From Plicaturopsis crispa FD-325 SS-3 (lineage: Eukaryota; Basidiomycota; Agaricomycetes; Amylocorticiales; Amylocorticiaceae): a DNA stretch of 64,000 bases. Positions 24,015 through 35,090 of this stretch are shown here, piece after piece. Position 1 is the stretch's first letter. Every line of letters starts with the position of its first letter. The position numbers and the translations under genes are program-made. The notes beneath the pieces were generated by a model. That model saw only the letters and a list, made by a program, of their open reading frames with translations, was not told the DNA's origin and made no database searches. The stretch is from positions 762,543 to 826,542 of the forward strand of contig KN832566.1 in the NCBI GenBank assembly GCA_000827205.1. Direction: 5' to 3'.

Positions 24015-25166
24015 CGAGCAGCCGCTTGAGGTCGATGTCGATGCCGCGCGCGGGCAGGCGGAACTCGAGGAGGCCGGTGAACTCGCTCGGACCGGCGACG
24101 GCGGTCTTGTCCTTGTAGAAGAAGGAGATGTCGCGCAGGGTGGAACTGCACGGCCTGCATGCGAACGTGTGTGAGCGTGCTGACGGCGGTGGCGGTGGTC
24201 GCGTTCACCTCCGCAGGCGCTTTGATGTCCTTTGATGTCGATGTCGGTGATATTGCGGATGAAGGTGTGGCTGGGGAGGATTGCGAACGAGGAAATGTCG
24301 AGGTTCTCGAGCACAAACTCGGCGTCAGAGGCAATGTACTCCGTGCTGCGCGGTACGCGTGAGCTCAGGACGCGCGGTGAGATAGCTGAATGCATACCGT
24401 GGAATAGGAACATCCTTCAACGAACCAAAGACACGCGGGGCGTGCACGCCGTCAGCTCCCTTCTAAACTTCCCAACATCCTCCTTCCACCTCCTCCCCTT
24501 CTCCGAGTCCTCCTTCAGCAGCTCGCGCCACCCACTCCCGAGCTCCTTAAATTTATCCTGCGCGTCGTCCGAGCGCGCGTACCCGGGCTCGGAGAGGTTG
24601 CGGCGCACGTGTGCGAAGAATGCGCGGGTCCACTTGGTGAGGTCCGGGTCGCGGCGGACGTCGACGACGCAGGCGCTTGCGAGCGCGAAGAGGTCGCCAA
24701 GGGACTTGCCGCCCGCGAGGCGCTCGACGAGCGTGCGCAGGGCGTTCAGGGCTTAGGGGATGTGCTGCTCGGGCGTGGGGTCATCGATGAGGGAGTCGAG
24801 GGTCGGCTGCTTCGAGGCATCTTCGGCGGTGTCGAGGGCACGCGTGATCCACTTCTCGGCGGTGGAGAACAGCGTCGAGATGGCTTTCTTGTACTCTTGG
24901 TCCTTTTGGGCGCGGTTGCAGATCTGTAAGGCAGTCGTTAGCATACTCGCGAATCAGAACGACAATAGGACGTTACCATCGCGCTCCTTCTCATCCTGCG
25001 ACTTCTTCGCGCGGCCAGGATTATCGCGCTGTAACCGCTCGTTTGCCAATCGAGCCGGACAGAATGTGGTATAGATGGCAAGGCGACGTTCATCTGTATA
25101 GCGTTGGACGATGAATGAAACAGCGGTAAGCTGAACTTCGGAAGTTTGGCCGGAATTCGGATTCAA
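24015..25166 (-). pseudogene. Broken gene with HAM1-like N-terminal (DUF5923-type) region
   Basis: The order of motifs matches, from memory, a large fungal protein family with a HAM1-like N-terminal domain: FCPARLANERLQRDNPGRAK, then [106 protein letters not shown] and [11 protein letters not shown]. The family's role is not well established. An in-frame TAA at 24753-24755 interrupts it just before LNALRTL, the start is missing, and after GIDIDLK the sequence stops matching and passes into the acetyl-CoA synthetase fragment in another frame. It is therefore a truncated, inactivated copy. Confidence 0.7.
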
Positions 25167-25328
25167 CTTGACCTCAAAAAATCATTCAGTCCGAGCACCA
25201 TGCGCCGATGCACTGAATACATTACTGAGACTCGTTCTGAGATGCCCCGTACGACAAGAAATATATAGACAAAGCACAAAGGGTATCTAGAGAGCTTAGG
25301 GAAACACCCCTCGGTAAGAAAAGGCGGG

Positions 25329-26160
25329 CTAAGTGCGCAAGGCAAGCTGAACCATCTCAAAAATGAAGAAGTCGGCATAGCTATTCAAGAAAAACTCGGT
25401 GCAGTGATCGAGGACATTGTCTGTTGACCAGCTGGCGACAACAGGGTCAGGCCCAAGGCAAGGAGCTACGTGGCAGCCCTGCAGTATGCGGTTCGCGCTG
25501 ATAATCTCGGCGCGCTGTCGGCGGTTTCGCGTGGACCATTCAAAACGGTACATGCCTGTCTGCTGATCGAGCGAGCGCAGCGGTCTGAACCAGTGCACGT
25601 AGACAAGAGGGTGGGGGAAGGTACCGAACTGGGCAGGCATAGTGAAGATGGCTCGAATCTGTGCCACGCATAATCCTGAGACGACTAGTTAGTCAATGCG
25701 GTGCAATGCAAATGATAATGCGACATACCAGCCATACCACCTTCCCGACGGTACCGCTCTTCATCTTCTATGATCAATGCCGTGTCAAAGCGCGCTGGAG
25801 TAGCTGCGCGCCGCTCTCCACTCGGCTGTATCTTTGGACTAGCACGGATACGATAAATGCGTTTGGAGTCGTTGCAGTGGGTCGCCGAGGGCCGAAGGAC
25901 CGCGATAGCCTTGTATGTGTCGAAGCGGTCGAAATGATTGGGGGTCGGAGCGTCGGGAAGGTGAGTATCGAGGAACTTTTGGAACGTTGCAACAAAATCC
26001 CCGGCACTGTAGCTGGCAGCGTGCTCGAGCTCGGCGACGGAAACCTGAGGGGAGGGTGATTTCTTGGCAATTTGGTAGCCGCGCGAAACACTGGAATGCT
26101 GGAGAGCGACCAATGTCTTTGTCGCGGCGCCCGAATAAAATGTGTCTGCCCTACTTTGCT
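25329..26160 (-). mobile_element. C-terminal fragment of a DNA-transposon-associated protein
   Basis: Two exons with a clean GTATGT..CTCAG intron (about 25671-25733) give one frame: FDRFDTYKAIAVLRPS, RRAATPARFDTALIIEDEE, GLCVAQIRAIFTMPAQFG, HPLVYVHWFRPLRSLDQQTG, MYRFEWSTRNRRQRAEIISA and DHCTEFFLNSYADFFIF, with a stop at 25329. This pattern (cargo-free beta-rich end domain with TGMY and a terminal FFLNSY) recurs at the ends of basidiomycete Plavaka/KDZ-type transposon proteins as I remember them. There is a stop just upstream of 26160 and no catalytic region, so it is a 5'-truncated relic. No terminal repeats were found. Confidence 0.45.
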
Positions 26161-26548
26161 CTTAACCTGCCTCCTTCTTAATAGCGCATTAATGTAGCTA
26201 CTACACAAGGAGATTGCGCCCAGAAACAACTACATAATGCTCCCTGGCTTACCACATCTAGTAGGCACCATTCATCTATCCAATAATTCCTGGTGGTGCT
26301 CCCCAGCTGTCCGAAAAATGGCAGCACGTCCAGTTGGCGCACTGTACTGTTCGTTTGCAGAGTGCCGTACAGGAAGTATTGGGGTACATCCGCTGCTGTA
26401 CATGTCGACGACATCCCCAGTTGAGCTCTGAGTCTGCACAAGCAGTGATACACAGACCCATCCAACGTGTCGCTGGTGGGCCAGTGAACACTCGAGCTTC
26501 GCTACAATCGACCCAGGTTATAACTCTCAGTGTTAACCTTTTCGACAT
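26161..26548. other. Intergenic, nothing recognised
   Basis: Short open frames only, none with a familiar motif. Ends at the tRNA gene. Confidence 0.5.
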
Positions 26549-26622
26549 GGCCGACTAGCTCAGTTGGTTAGAGCGTCGTGCTAATAACGCGAAGGTCTTG
26601 GGTTCGATCCCCACGTTGGCCA
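26549..26622 (+). tRNA. tRNA-Ile (anticodon AAT)
   Basis: 74 nt that fold into a cloverleaf: acceptor stem GGCCGAC/GTTGGCC with one G-T pair, D arm GCTC..GAGC, anticodon stem TCGTG/CGCGA around loop CTAATAA (anticodon AAT, read as IAU in the mature tRNA), variable loop AGGTC, T loop TTCGATC. No intron. T-runs follow within about 15 bp as a Pol III stop. The outermost T-stem pair is a T/C mismatch. An identical copy lies at 33423. Confidence 0.93.
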
Positions 26623-26906
26623 AACTTTTTGCCTTTTTGAATTGTTTTCGAGTGCGGGACGCGCGTACGACACCCGACGCCGACTCTCGCGCGACTGCTG
26701 TAATTTTGTACGCACTCGGAGAACTGGTTGTATCACGGCATGTACTCAAACCCAGACTGATGCTCCAAACCCATCACCGCATATGGGTCTCGTTAACGTT
26801 TGGATGATATTATCGAAAAAATCAAGAAGCGTAAAATGGCAATGACACTAAGTACTGTATTGTATGAGATGGGACACTACCCAAGTACACGGCCCAACAG
26901 GTACAA

Positions 26907-28993
26907 CTAGAAGGGGAAGCCATGCGAATGGCCCCTTCCTCCACCACCGTACCCCGACGTGTATCCTCCGCCGCCACCAAACCCGCCACCACCCCCTCCG
27001 CCGTGGAACTGCGCAAACAGCTCGGCTAGGTCCATCGGGTTCATACCGCCCATGCCGCCCATGCCGGGCCCGTCGGACATGCCGTCCTCGTCGTCGCCCA
27101 TGTCATAGCGCTCGCGCCGCCGCGGGTCGGACAGCACGGCGTTCGCCTCGACCACGAGCTTGAATTTCTCCTCGTCACCACCCTGCGGACGATATCGTCA
27201 GGGACAAAGGCTCGTGCGATACATCTAGACCAACATACCTTGTCGGGATGGTGTTTGAGACTCTCGCGGCGATAGCCCTTCTTGATTTCGAGCTCGGTGC
27301 AATCCCGCGGCACACCTGCGCCAGTGATCGTTCAGTTAGCAATCAAAGCAGAATAAGTAGGAGGAGGGTACGCACCAAGAATCTTGTAGTAATCCTTGGT
27401 CTTGCTGCGTTTGAGGTCAGCTTCGGCCTTCTTCAGCTCCGTCCTGAGTGCCTTGATATCCGCGTCGCTGCCCTCGATGCGCGCCTGCTCTATGGCAGAC
27501 TTGAAGTCGCCAACTGCGGCATCGTATTTCTCGAAATGTAGATTGATACGCGCACGCGTACGCAGCGCTTTGAACGACGTGGGGACCAGCACGAGAGACG
27601 CGTCGGTGTCGGCCAAGGCCTCTTCGTGGCGAGAGACCTACGAGATTGAAGAATGTCATCAGCTACCCGATCCTGTACAAAAGCCTTACATGCACGCACC
27701 TTGAGCAAAGTCGTGGCGCGATTCGACAAAAGTGTGGCGCGGATTTGACCCCCTTTACCCTCTTCCTCCGATTCTCCGATACGCTGTACCGGATAGATAT
27801 CAGTGACCAAGTGGGATTGCCAAACGGTAGAGTACTTACGTCCAGCGCTTCGCCGTATTTATCAATGGCTTCATCGAACCGACCAGTCTTGAAGGCAATG
27901 TTCCCCTCCTCCTTGAGCCTTTCGACGTCCTTTACGCGTTTTCGCAGCCGTTGCGCAGGCTCATGACCGGGATCGAACCGTAACGCAGACGACGCGTGTT
28001 GAAGAGCTTGTGGGAGCTTACCGCTGAGGAACAACACTAGCCCGCGAAGTGTGAGCACGTCCGGCGAGTTTTGTTCCAACCGTAAGGCATCGCTGGAAGG
28101 GCTCAGTAATCTGTGGCGCATGCGGGCGTCAACACCAAACTCACTTGGCAGCGAGATTAGCAGCCTCCCAGTTCCCTCTGGCCAGTTCCAGCTCCACTCT
28201 CCACAGCCGCCACTGGGTCGGTATTTCTCCGCCCTCACCCTCGATACTCTGCAGACATTTGTCTAATGCCAGCCGCGAAAGCCCCCACTCCTTGCGTGCC
28301 CGTGCACCCTCGAAGTTACGCAGGTGCGACTCGAGCTCTTGGACCTTCTCCTGGAGCTGCCGTGCGGCGGTGTTCCCTGGCTCGATCGATAGAGCTGTGC
28401 GCAGTGTCGAGAGTGCCGGAGTAGGTGACCCAGTCGCGAGTTGGCATCGCGCGAGGCGCACGAGCGTCTTTGCCGATGGCGCGGCGGCTTGCAGGCTAGA
28501 CGCGAGCTGACAATCGGCCAGGGCAGGTCGGAAACGCTTCGACATCATGTACGCCGCGGCACGATTCGTCAAATATGCAGGCTCCGAGGGCCGCAGCTCT
28601 GTACGGCGTTGGACGGGGACGCGATCGGCAGGACAAAGAGTGGCTCACCGATAGCTCGACTATATTTTTCAATAGCCTCGTCCCATCGCTTTGCCTTGAA
28701 CGCAACGTTCCCCTCCTCTTTTATTTTCTCTGCGCGGACCGCAGGGTCTTGCTCAGGTTCCGGGGGTGCGCCAGGGGTGGAAGATGGGGACGCGGGTGGC
28801 TTCGCCGAGTTTGCTGAGCTCTCTGCCATGTTTCTACAACAAAATAGGGAAAGCAAGTCGAAAGCGGTGAGTATGTGTGAATTAGGCTTGGTAAAGCACA
28901 CACGCACTCATCGATACCATTGGCCGTCGGGTTAGGCGCCGCGCTCGTCGACTGTTGTTTCTTTTTCGCCTGCTTGGTCTTTTTGTTGGCCAT
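26907..28993 (-). CDS. TPR/J-domain co-chaperone (DNAJC7/TTC2 type)
   Basis: Cytosolic Hsp70/Hsp90 co-chaperone: TPR clamps bind chaperone C termini and the J domain stimulates Hsp70 ATPase. Start ATG at 28993 with a Lys-rich head (MANKKTKQAKKKQQ), a Pro/Ala/Ser linker, then TPR units: EKIKEEGNVAFKAKRWDEAI, NRAAAYMMSKRFRPALADC, LARCQLATGSPTPAL, LKEEGNIAFKTGRFDEAIDK, LLSNRATTLLKV and TRARINLHFEKYDAAVGDF. Next comes the J domain: DYYKILGV, IKKGYRRESLKHHPDK (HPD present), EEKFKLVVEANAVLSD and RRERYDMG. It ends in a Gly-rich tail closing with FPF. Introns split it into about eight exons. The order TPR then C-terminal J domain is that of DNAJC7 and yeast-like Tpr2 homologues. Confidence 0.9.
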
Positions 28994-29585
28994 CTTTGCT
29001 TGTACGGCGTCAAACGTTCAGGCAAATATCGTTCAATGTCGTCGTTGGCAACAAAGCTGGATACAGTGCCAGTTGCAGCAGACGTTGCCGTAAAATAAAT
29101 TATGCCCTCAGCGTCAGTCGGAATTCGGATGTAGATCAGGCTTGTGAATGTGGGCTTTTGTGGACTCTGAATTCTTTCGCACTGAACCACGACTATATCC
29201 GCCCATCTGCTTGCGTCTTTACGTCCGTGCCCTGCTGCTGTCGGTGCTGCAACGACTGGGACTTTCTATCTTGCGCTGGTATATCGGTCTAGGAAACACT
29301 CGGTTCGTACTTCCGTTGAGGCTTGGTCTCGTAGACTCGCTGTGTCGATGGCATGAACCGCTGAGCGCAGATGGATGGCAACGTTGTCAAAGAACGCTTC
29401 GGAGATTCGTTGCGAATAGCTCAAACGCTTGCTATGGACAAGTCGTGCGTCTTTTCGATGAATCAACGTCGCGGCTCCGAACCTCGTTAAGTCTGGCTCG
29501 GCTCCGGTGCTGGAGGCAGCTACTAGCTACGGATAACATCGCCCAACCGGGATCACCCTTAACTCACATATTTATCGCTCTAGTT
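28994..29585. other. Divergent promoter region
   Basis: Lies between the minus-strand co-chaperone and the plus-strand F-box gene. No gene or clear TATA box is seen. It likely holds both promoters. Confidence 0.5.
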
Positions 29586-32066
29586 ATGAACTCGCCTTCA
29601 GGATCCTCCAGAACTCATGCAAGGAATGCCTCTCGCTCGTCAGGTCGCTCGTCAGGTGGTGAGTAGTATTCCATTCCTTGAGCAACGGCAATGTCGCTGC
29701 TGGTAAAGTGACATAGGCCGTCTGGAGAGGCCATAATTGTGTGTCTGAGCTCTCCTGGCACCTAGAGTGACGCTTGAGCGGTCGCAAGCCGTCTTGTCCC
29801 GCTCGGTTTCCTTGCTTTACCCGAGTGCTAATACCGCCTCTCCAGCCACAATGTCAGCACCATACAATCCAGTCATGGATCGCGCACACAAACTACCGAT
29901 GAATGATGTTGTCCAAACCCACGAACTATCCTCTTTCGCCGCTCCCACCGCGAGTTCCCCAACGCTCTATATGCCTATATCTTCACCACCAACCCCAGCA
30001 CCGTCCCCTCGACCTACCACACCACCCCAGTCCGCTCTCAATATTGCCTCCTTCGCCCAGCCGTCATATGACATTGCTCGACATTCCAGGGCCGAATTTG
30101 CGAGCCTCGCAGGACTCAATCCAAGCGTCCGACGGCAATACCTTGCAGCGATTTTGAACGACTGCACAGCAAACGAGCTACTCTTCATCTCCACCACCAT
30201 CGCGCCTCTATTGAAGCGAGATTTCTTGCGCGACCTCCCCGTCGAGCTCTGCTTGCACATACTGAGCTTCATCGAAGAGCCACGGACACTCGCACGCGCC
30301 AGCCAAGTAAGCCATTATTGGCGATGGCTCCTCACCGACGAGTGGGTGTGGAAGCGCCTGTGCAAAGTGCACGAGTATGATATGGATATTCCTCGCAGCC
30401 TGGCCTTGCGGGAAGTCCCGCGAATAGGCGATACGATGTTGGAAACAATGTCACCTGTCCCACTGCCACCGGTAGACCCCGAGATGCAGTGGCTGACTCC
30501 TCATAAGCGCTCCGCCCGCAGCGTTCAAATAGCAGCATCCAGGTCGACTGGTCCGCCTCCCCTACCCGAGTTCTCGTATCGAGACCACTTTAAATATTCT
30601 TACACGACTAGTATGTGGTGTTTCTTCCTTGCTATATGATACAGCCGTGCTAATCTATGCTAAGCGATGAACTGGCGCCGCGGTGGCCACTTACTCCGGC
30701 AACACCGCGTACCAGCCTCTAGCTCGGACACCGGTGTTGTCACCTCCGTAGCTCTTGACGCGCACTGGGTCGTAGTCGGACTGGCTAACTGTCGCATACA
30801 TGTCTTCAGCGCACGGACGGGTGTACTCTCGCGTACATTAATTGGTCACGAAGCCGGCGTATGGGCCGTAAACCTAGTTAGCCAAGGCGGCTATTGGGGC
30901 GGCGACGACGAGGTGGAAACTGAGCAGGAGCGACGGAAGAGCGAGGAGGCGGAGAACTTGGCGGAGATGCTGAGGGGCCTGACTATGAACAGGGCGTCGT
31001 CACCCCTGATGGATCCCGTGGAGCGACTGGACACTCGGGTGCAGCCGAGTTTCCGCACAGTTTTAGGATTTGACTTGCCTCGACGGCGGCCTCCCGCGGA
31101 CGCCAACCCTGGCCAACGCCCAAGACGGAGCAGCGATGCGAGCGCTCGCGCGGATCCCGGCAAGCGGAGCGATGTGGCGGGCGCGTCGGAAGGATGGGGG
31201 CAACCGAATGCCCTTGTGGTGAGTGGCGGGTGCGACAAGGTGCTGCGGGTGTGGGACGTCCGGTCCGGGTACTGCATATACGTGCTGCACGGGCACACAT
31301 CGACGATCCGCTGCGTGAAGGTTCTACACAACCGCCCCATCGCCGTGACGGGCTCTCGGGACTCGACGCTCAGGGTCTGGGACATTCAGAAGGGCCGGAT
31401 GCTCAGGCTTCTCCTCGGACACAGCTTGAGCGTGCGGTGCTTGGATATCTGCGGGAACAAAGTTGTCAGCGGCAGCTATGACCGGACTTGCAGAGTACGT
31501 GCCCATGCATGTACTGCTACCCTTTACAATCACTGACGCCCTCGCAGCTGTGGGACGTCGACACCGGGGAGTGTCTGCACGTGTTGCGCGGGCACGTCCA
31601 GCAGATCTACTCCGTCTCCTTCGACGGCGTCCGCATCGCGTCGGGCGGGCTGGACACGACCGTGCGCGTGTGGGACGCGCACACGGGTGAGTGCCTCGCG
31701 CTGCTGCAGGGCCACACCGCGCTGGTGTGCCAGCTGCAGCTCGCGCCGGACATCCTCGCGACGGGCGGCTCCGACGGGCGCGTGATCACGTTCTCGCTCT
31801 CGACGTACGCCGCGCTGCAGAAGATCGCCGCGCACGACTCGAGCGTGACGTCGCTGCAGTTCGACCAGCATTTCCTCGTCACGGGCGGGAACGACGGGCG
31901 CGTAAGGCTGTTTGAGACCGCGACGGGGAACTTTGTGCGGGATCTGAGCGAGCCGTCGGAGAGCGTGTGGAAGGTCGTGTGGAATCGCAATACGGCCGCG
32001 GTGACGTGCAAGCGGGCGGGGAAGACGGTGATGGAGATATGGAGCTTTAAACCCAAGGACTGTTAA
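29586..32066 (+). CDS. F-box/WD40 protein (Cdc4/Fbw7/Pop1-like SCF receptor)
   Basis: Substrate receptor of an SCF ubiquitin ligase. An ATG at 29586 opens a Ser-rich first exon (MNSPSGSSRTHARNAS) that splices GTGAGT/GAG in frame to the main exon; the ATG at 29851 is the alternative start. A Pro-rich region is followed by a dimerisation-like helix (NELLFISTTIAPLLKRDFL) and the F-box (LPVELCLHILSFIEEPRTL, SHYWRWLLTDEWVWKRLC). After an intron, MNWRRGGHLL leads into the WD40 propeller: VVSGGCDKVLRVWDV, VTGSRDSTLRVWDIQKGRM, VVSGSYDRTCRLWDVDTGE, IASGGLDTTVRVWDAHTGE, LATGGSDGRVITFS and LVTGGNDGRVRLFETATG. An acidic/basic insert of about 110 residues interrupts the first blades. Substrate unknown. 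Confidence 0.87.
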
Positions 32067-32428
32067 CGTGTATAATTCAAGCACTCCGGGGACTTTTGTT
32101 ATCTGTACTTACTATTGATATTTGCTACTTAGAATTGTCTAGCTAGCGTTATGGGTTAATCGCCTTCACTTGGGGAAAAGCATGAAATGAATTCGTTGTC
32201 TCTAAGTAGCGTAACACTGGAGGATGAAGTACATCTCGTAGACTAATGGAACAGGGGGATGATACAGAATACAGTGCGGATATCGATTATAGGCGAGGAA
32301 GCAGTAGCAGGGACAGACACAGACAGACAGAAAGCACTACAGAGACCCAGTATCAGAGAAGGAGCAACATACGAGAGCAAAATTGAATAGCGGAAGGAGC
32401 AAATTGTGACCGGTTCGGAGTTGCGCGG
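32067..32428. other. Intergenic, convergent 3' ends
   Basis: The 3' flanks of the F-box gene and the minus-strand polymerase subunit gene. A (CAGA)n-like run occurs near 32310-32330. No gene seen. Confidence 0.5.
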
Positions 32429-33225
32429 TCAGACCTCGCCCTCGAAGACGCAGTGCGAGAACTGCGGCTGCTCGATCGCCTGCTTGGTGGATAGAATCTC
32501 GCGGACCTGTATGAACGCGACATGAGAATTATGAAGTGCGATGCAATTGACGAAACGGACGAACCTCAGACGGTGGGTTGAGACCAAGAGCATTTGCGCG
32601 TTCCCAGCGTTGCATGCGAGTTACCCCGATGCACGGTCCATATTCATCCGACCTGAAACATAGTCAGCATGGGAGGCCAGTTGTCAGATAGAGTTGCCTC
32701 ACAGATCGAAGACGCGCAGAATGTGGTGCACTTTCGTCTGGCCTTCTGCGTGAACTGCGACGAGGAAGTTATTAGCAATCTGCTTGCAAGACTTCAAGGC
32801 CAAACAGGGGGGCACTTACTAGGCTCGAGATTCCCCATCTTTGCCCTCACCGCGCCGAGATGTTTGTTCCATTTCCCCGCGCGGTCCTCCAGGTCGAGCG
32901 ATATGGACTGCCTCGGGGCTTTACCCTTCGCCCCAGCACCAGGGGCCCTGTCGGAGTTCTCGCGCCCAGCTCTGGAGCGGAACACGGGAGCCTCCTGTAC
33001 GTCCGAGACCTCTGGGGATTCCTCGTCGCTGCTCGAGCTGTCGATGCTGATGGTCTCTGGCGGCGATGGCTTCGCGGACTGAGCGGATTGGGCGCGCGTG
33101 GGCTTTTTGATCGTATTCGAGGAGGTGCGTTTGGTCTGGAACAAGATCGTGCCCTGCTTCAGCGTCGGCGTGCTCGATGTAGACTTTTTGCCAGAGAAAG
33201 AATCAGATTTGCGTGTAGGGGCCAT
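32429..33225 (-). CDS. POLD4: DNA polymerase delta small subunit (POLD4/Cdm1)
   Basis: Accessory fourth subunit of replicative polymerase delta. Start ATG at 33225 gives MAPTRKSDSFSGKKSTSS, a basic, Ser/Thr-rich N terminus with the short KQGTILFQTKR segment, where PIP-type PCNA motifs occur in the family. An acidic Ser stretch (ISIDSSSSDEESPEVSD) follows. Across three small introns the conserved C-terminal domain appears: LRVFDL, SDEYGPCIGVTRMQRWERAN, ALGLNPP and REIL, closing with FEGEV and a TGA at 32429. About 200 residues, longer than human POLD4 because of the N-terminal linker, as usual in basidiomycetes. Confidence 0.85.
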
Positions 33226-33422
33226 GTTGATAGAGAGATATGTGTATGGATGATGAGAGTTGGGAGCAAGGATGTCGTTACGGAGGTAAATGCAAGTCTC
33301 AGCTATCGGAAGTGTAGCATCGGGTAACGGATTCGATCTTACCTCCGCGAATAAATCTTATCATGCATCATCTCTTGATCATCTCAATGATTATAGTAGC
33401 TTTGGAGGGCAGCGTTTCCATC

Positions 33423-33496
33423 GGCCGACTAGCTCAGTTGGTTAGAGCGTCGTGCTAATAACGCGAAGGTCTTGGGTTCGATCCCCACGTTGGCCA
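33423..33496 (+). tRNA. tRNA-Ile (anticodon AAT), second copy
   Basis: All 74 bases equal those of the copy at 26549. The flanks differ on both sides, so this is not a recent local duplication of a longer segment. The nearest strong T-run is about 55 bp downstream, further than in the first copy. Confidence 0.93.
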
Positions 33497-33717
33497 GTCC
33501 CTGTTGGTCTGTTTATGAGCGGTGCAAACTGTTCATACACAGACTGACAGATTTTTTGTTTTTCTGGGATGCATGCGGCGCACCTAGCATTGCACTGGCA
33601 ATCGGGTCGACTGTATTTTGCGCGCTGAACAACAAGCACAGTAAGTATACATTTCTATAACATTTCAAAAATAGCAGGCCCTAAGATACAGCGAATAAAT
33701 TTAATCCATCCCGCAGC

Positions 33718-34763
33718 CTAGTCTTTCTGCAACCTCTTCATGGTAGCATCCAACGCTCGACGTCGGCGCTCCTCAGGTGAAAGCCCAGAGAGATCTGGAC
33801 CACCCCCACCGAGGACGTTTCCACGAGATGAAGAGCCCCCCTCCGAAGACGATTGTGGCTGGTAAACCTCGCCCGTCTGCAAAGAATGCGTGCCCGCCTT
33901 CACCGCCGCCTCATACTGCGCGACCTCCCGCCGCAGCTGCATATTCAGGTCGACGAACTGCGCGCAGAATATATTAGCAACTATACGTATCTGGGTAGTG
34001 TATGCGACGCGCTTACAGGCTGTTCGTGGTGGCCGTGGACGTTATGCGCGAGCTCGTGCAGCAGCGTCTCCCGCACCTCGCTATACGGTTTATACAGTCC
34101 CCCGCCGACGAGTGTGCGTAAGCGTACCTCGATCTGCGCGCCCGAGCCTGTGTTCACCCCGTGCAGCTCCTGGCGCTGGAACGGGGACAACTCTGTGAGC
34201 AGGGCCACGGAGAACCGGTGTGTGCGCATGACGTGCGCGACGGCGGGGTCAGCGGCGAGGCGCTCGAGAACGGCGAATAGGGATGGAGGGGTGGGTGGAT
34301 CTGCGAGCGGCTCAACCCTGTGGAAGCGGTAGGAAAGGTCAGACATGGATTGCGTCCCCGTTGTCCGTACCTAGGATAACACGCGCTCAGGACATATTAT
34401 TATGAGACGGGAGTAAGGGGCACGTACCTTCGCCGAAGGTTTCAGTGCTCGTTCCCGCAAAATGCGTTCTCGTTTCTGCTGTCCGTCCTCTGCGGCGCGC
34501 ATGTCTCCCAATTCGTTCATCGTGCTCCCGAGCAGCTGCACCTTCACCCCATCCTTGAGCCCCGCATCCGTCAGTGTTATGTCGCCATCGTCGCCGCCCG
34601 CCTTCTTGCCCTTGTATAGTAGTTTCTGGAGCGACGGGGGTACGGACGTGAGTTCCTCGAGACGTGCTTGGAGGTCCGCGAGCGTGCTGTCCGGAAGAAG
34701 TGAGAGTGGGTATAGCTTGCCGCGGTGTGTGACCTTGATAGATATAGTTGTAGATGAAGACAT
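33718..34763 (-). CDS. Ubiquitin-like + WLM metalloprotease (Wss1/DVC family)
   Basis: WLM proteases (yeast Wss1, related to SPRTN) cut DNA-protein crosslinks and act on SUMO/ubiquitin-marked chromatin. Start ATG at 34763 opens a ubiquitin-like domain (TISIKVTHRGKLYPLSLLPD, then LQKLLYKGKKAGG and KDGVKVQLLGST). One intron later the WLM domain follows: FSVALLTELSPFQRQELHG, EVRLRTLVGGGLYKPYSEV, and the zinc site LLHELAHNVHGHHEQP (HExxHxxxxxH complete). After a second intron a coil (FVDLNMQLRREVAQYEAAVK) and a Gly/Ser tail end in MKRLQKD. The Ubl-WLM order matches a fission yeast and plant arrangement rather than yeast Wss1, which has the protease first. Intact. Confidence 0.88.
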
Positions 34764-35090
34764 TCTCCTAGGGGCTGAAAGGAAAGAAGTGAGTGTAGGA
34801 GAGAGAGAAAGACGGAGGTCGACTGGGGTGGATGCGTAAGTGGGTGCCAGTGCTTATTAATATCTGTTCCCATTTGGGATAGGGGTTAGTAAGGCCTCAA
34901 ACGCACCTACAGCACTGTGAACTTCGAGAAACTTGGCGAAGACAAGAAAACATGATTAGTATCAGAGCAGGTACACATACAAAGCATATGATAGCATCTG
35001 CATCAGCGAGTAGTCAGCGTCGTGTCTTTCGTCGCAAAGAGATGAGGAATCAACTTCGAAAAAAATAAGTAACCACTAGTGAGCAGCCGC
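34764..35090. other. Intergenic, nothing recognised
   Basis: Promoter side of the WLM gene and 3' flank of the BRPF-type gene. No motif or gene seen. Confidence 0.5.

Noticed and set aside
26555-26749. Minus-strand peptide across the tRNA gene, repeated at 33442-33639
   Set aside because: Both are reverse translations of the same tRNA sequence, so the similarity is RNA, not protein.
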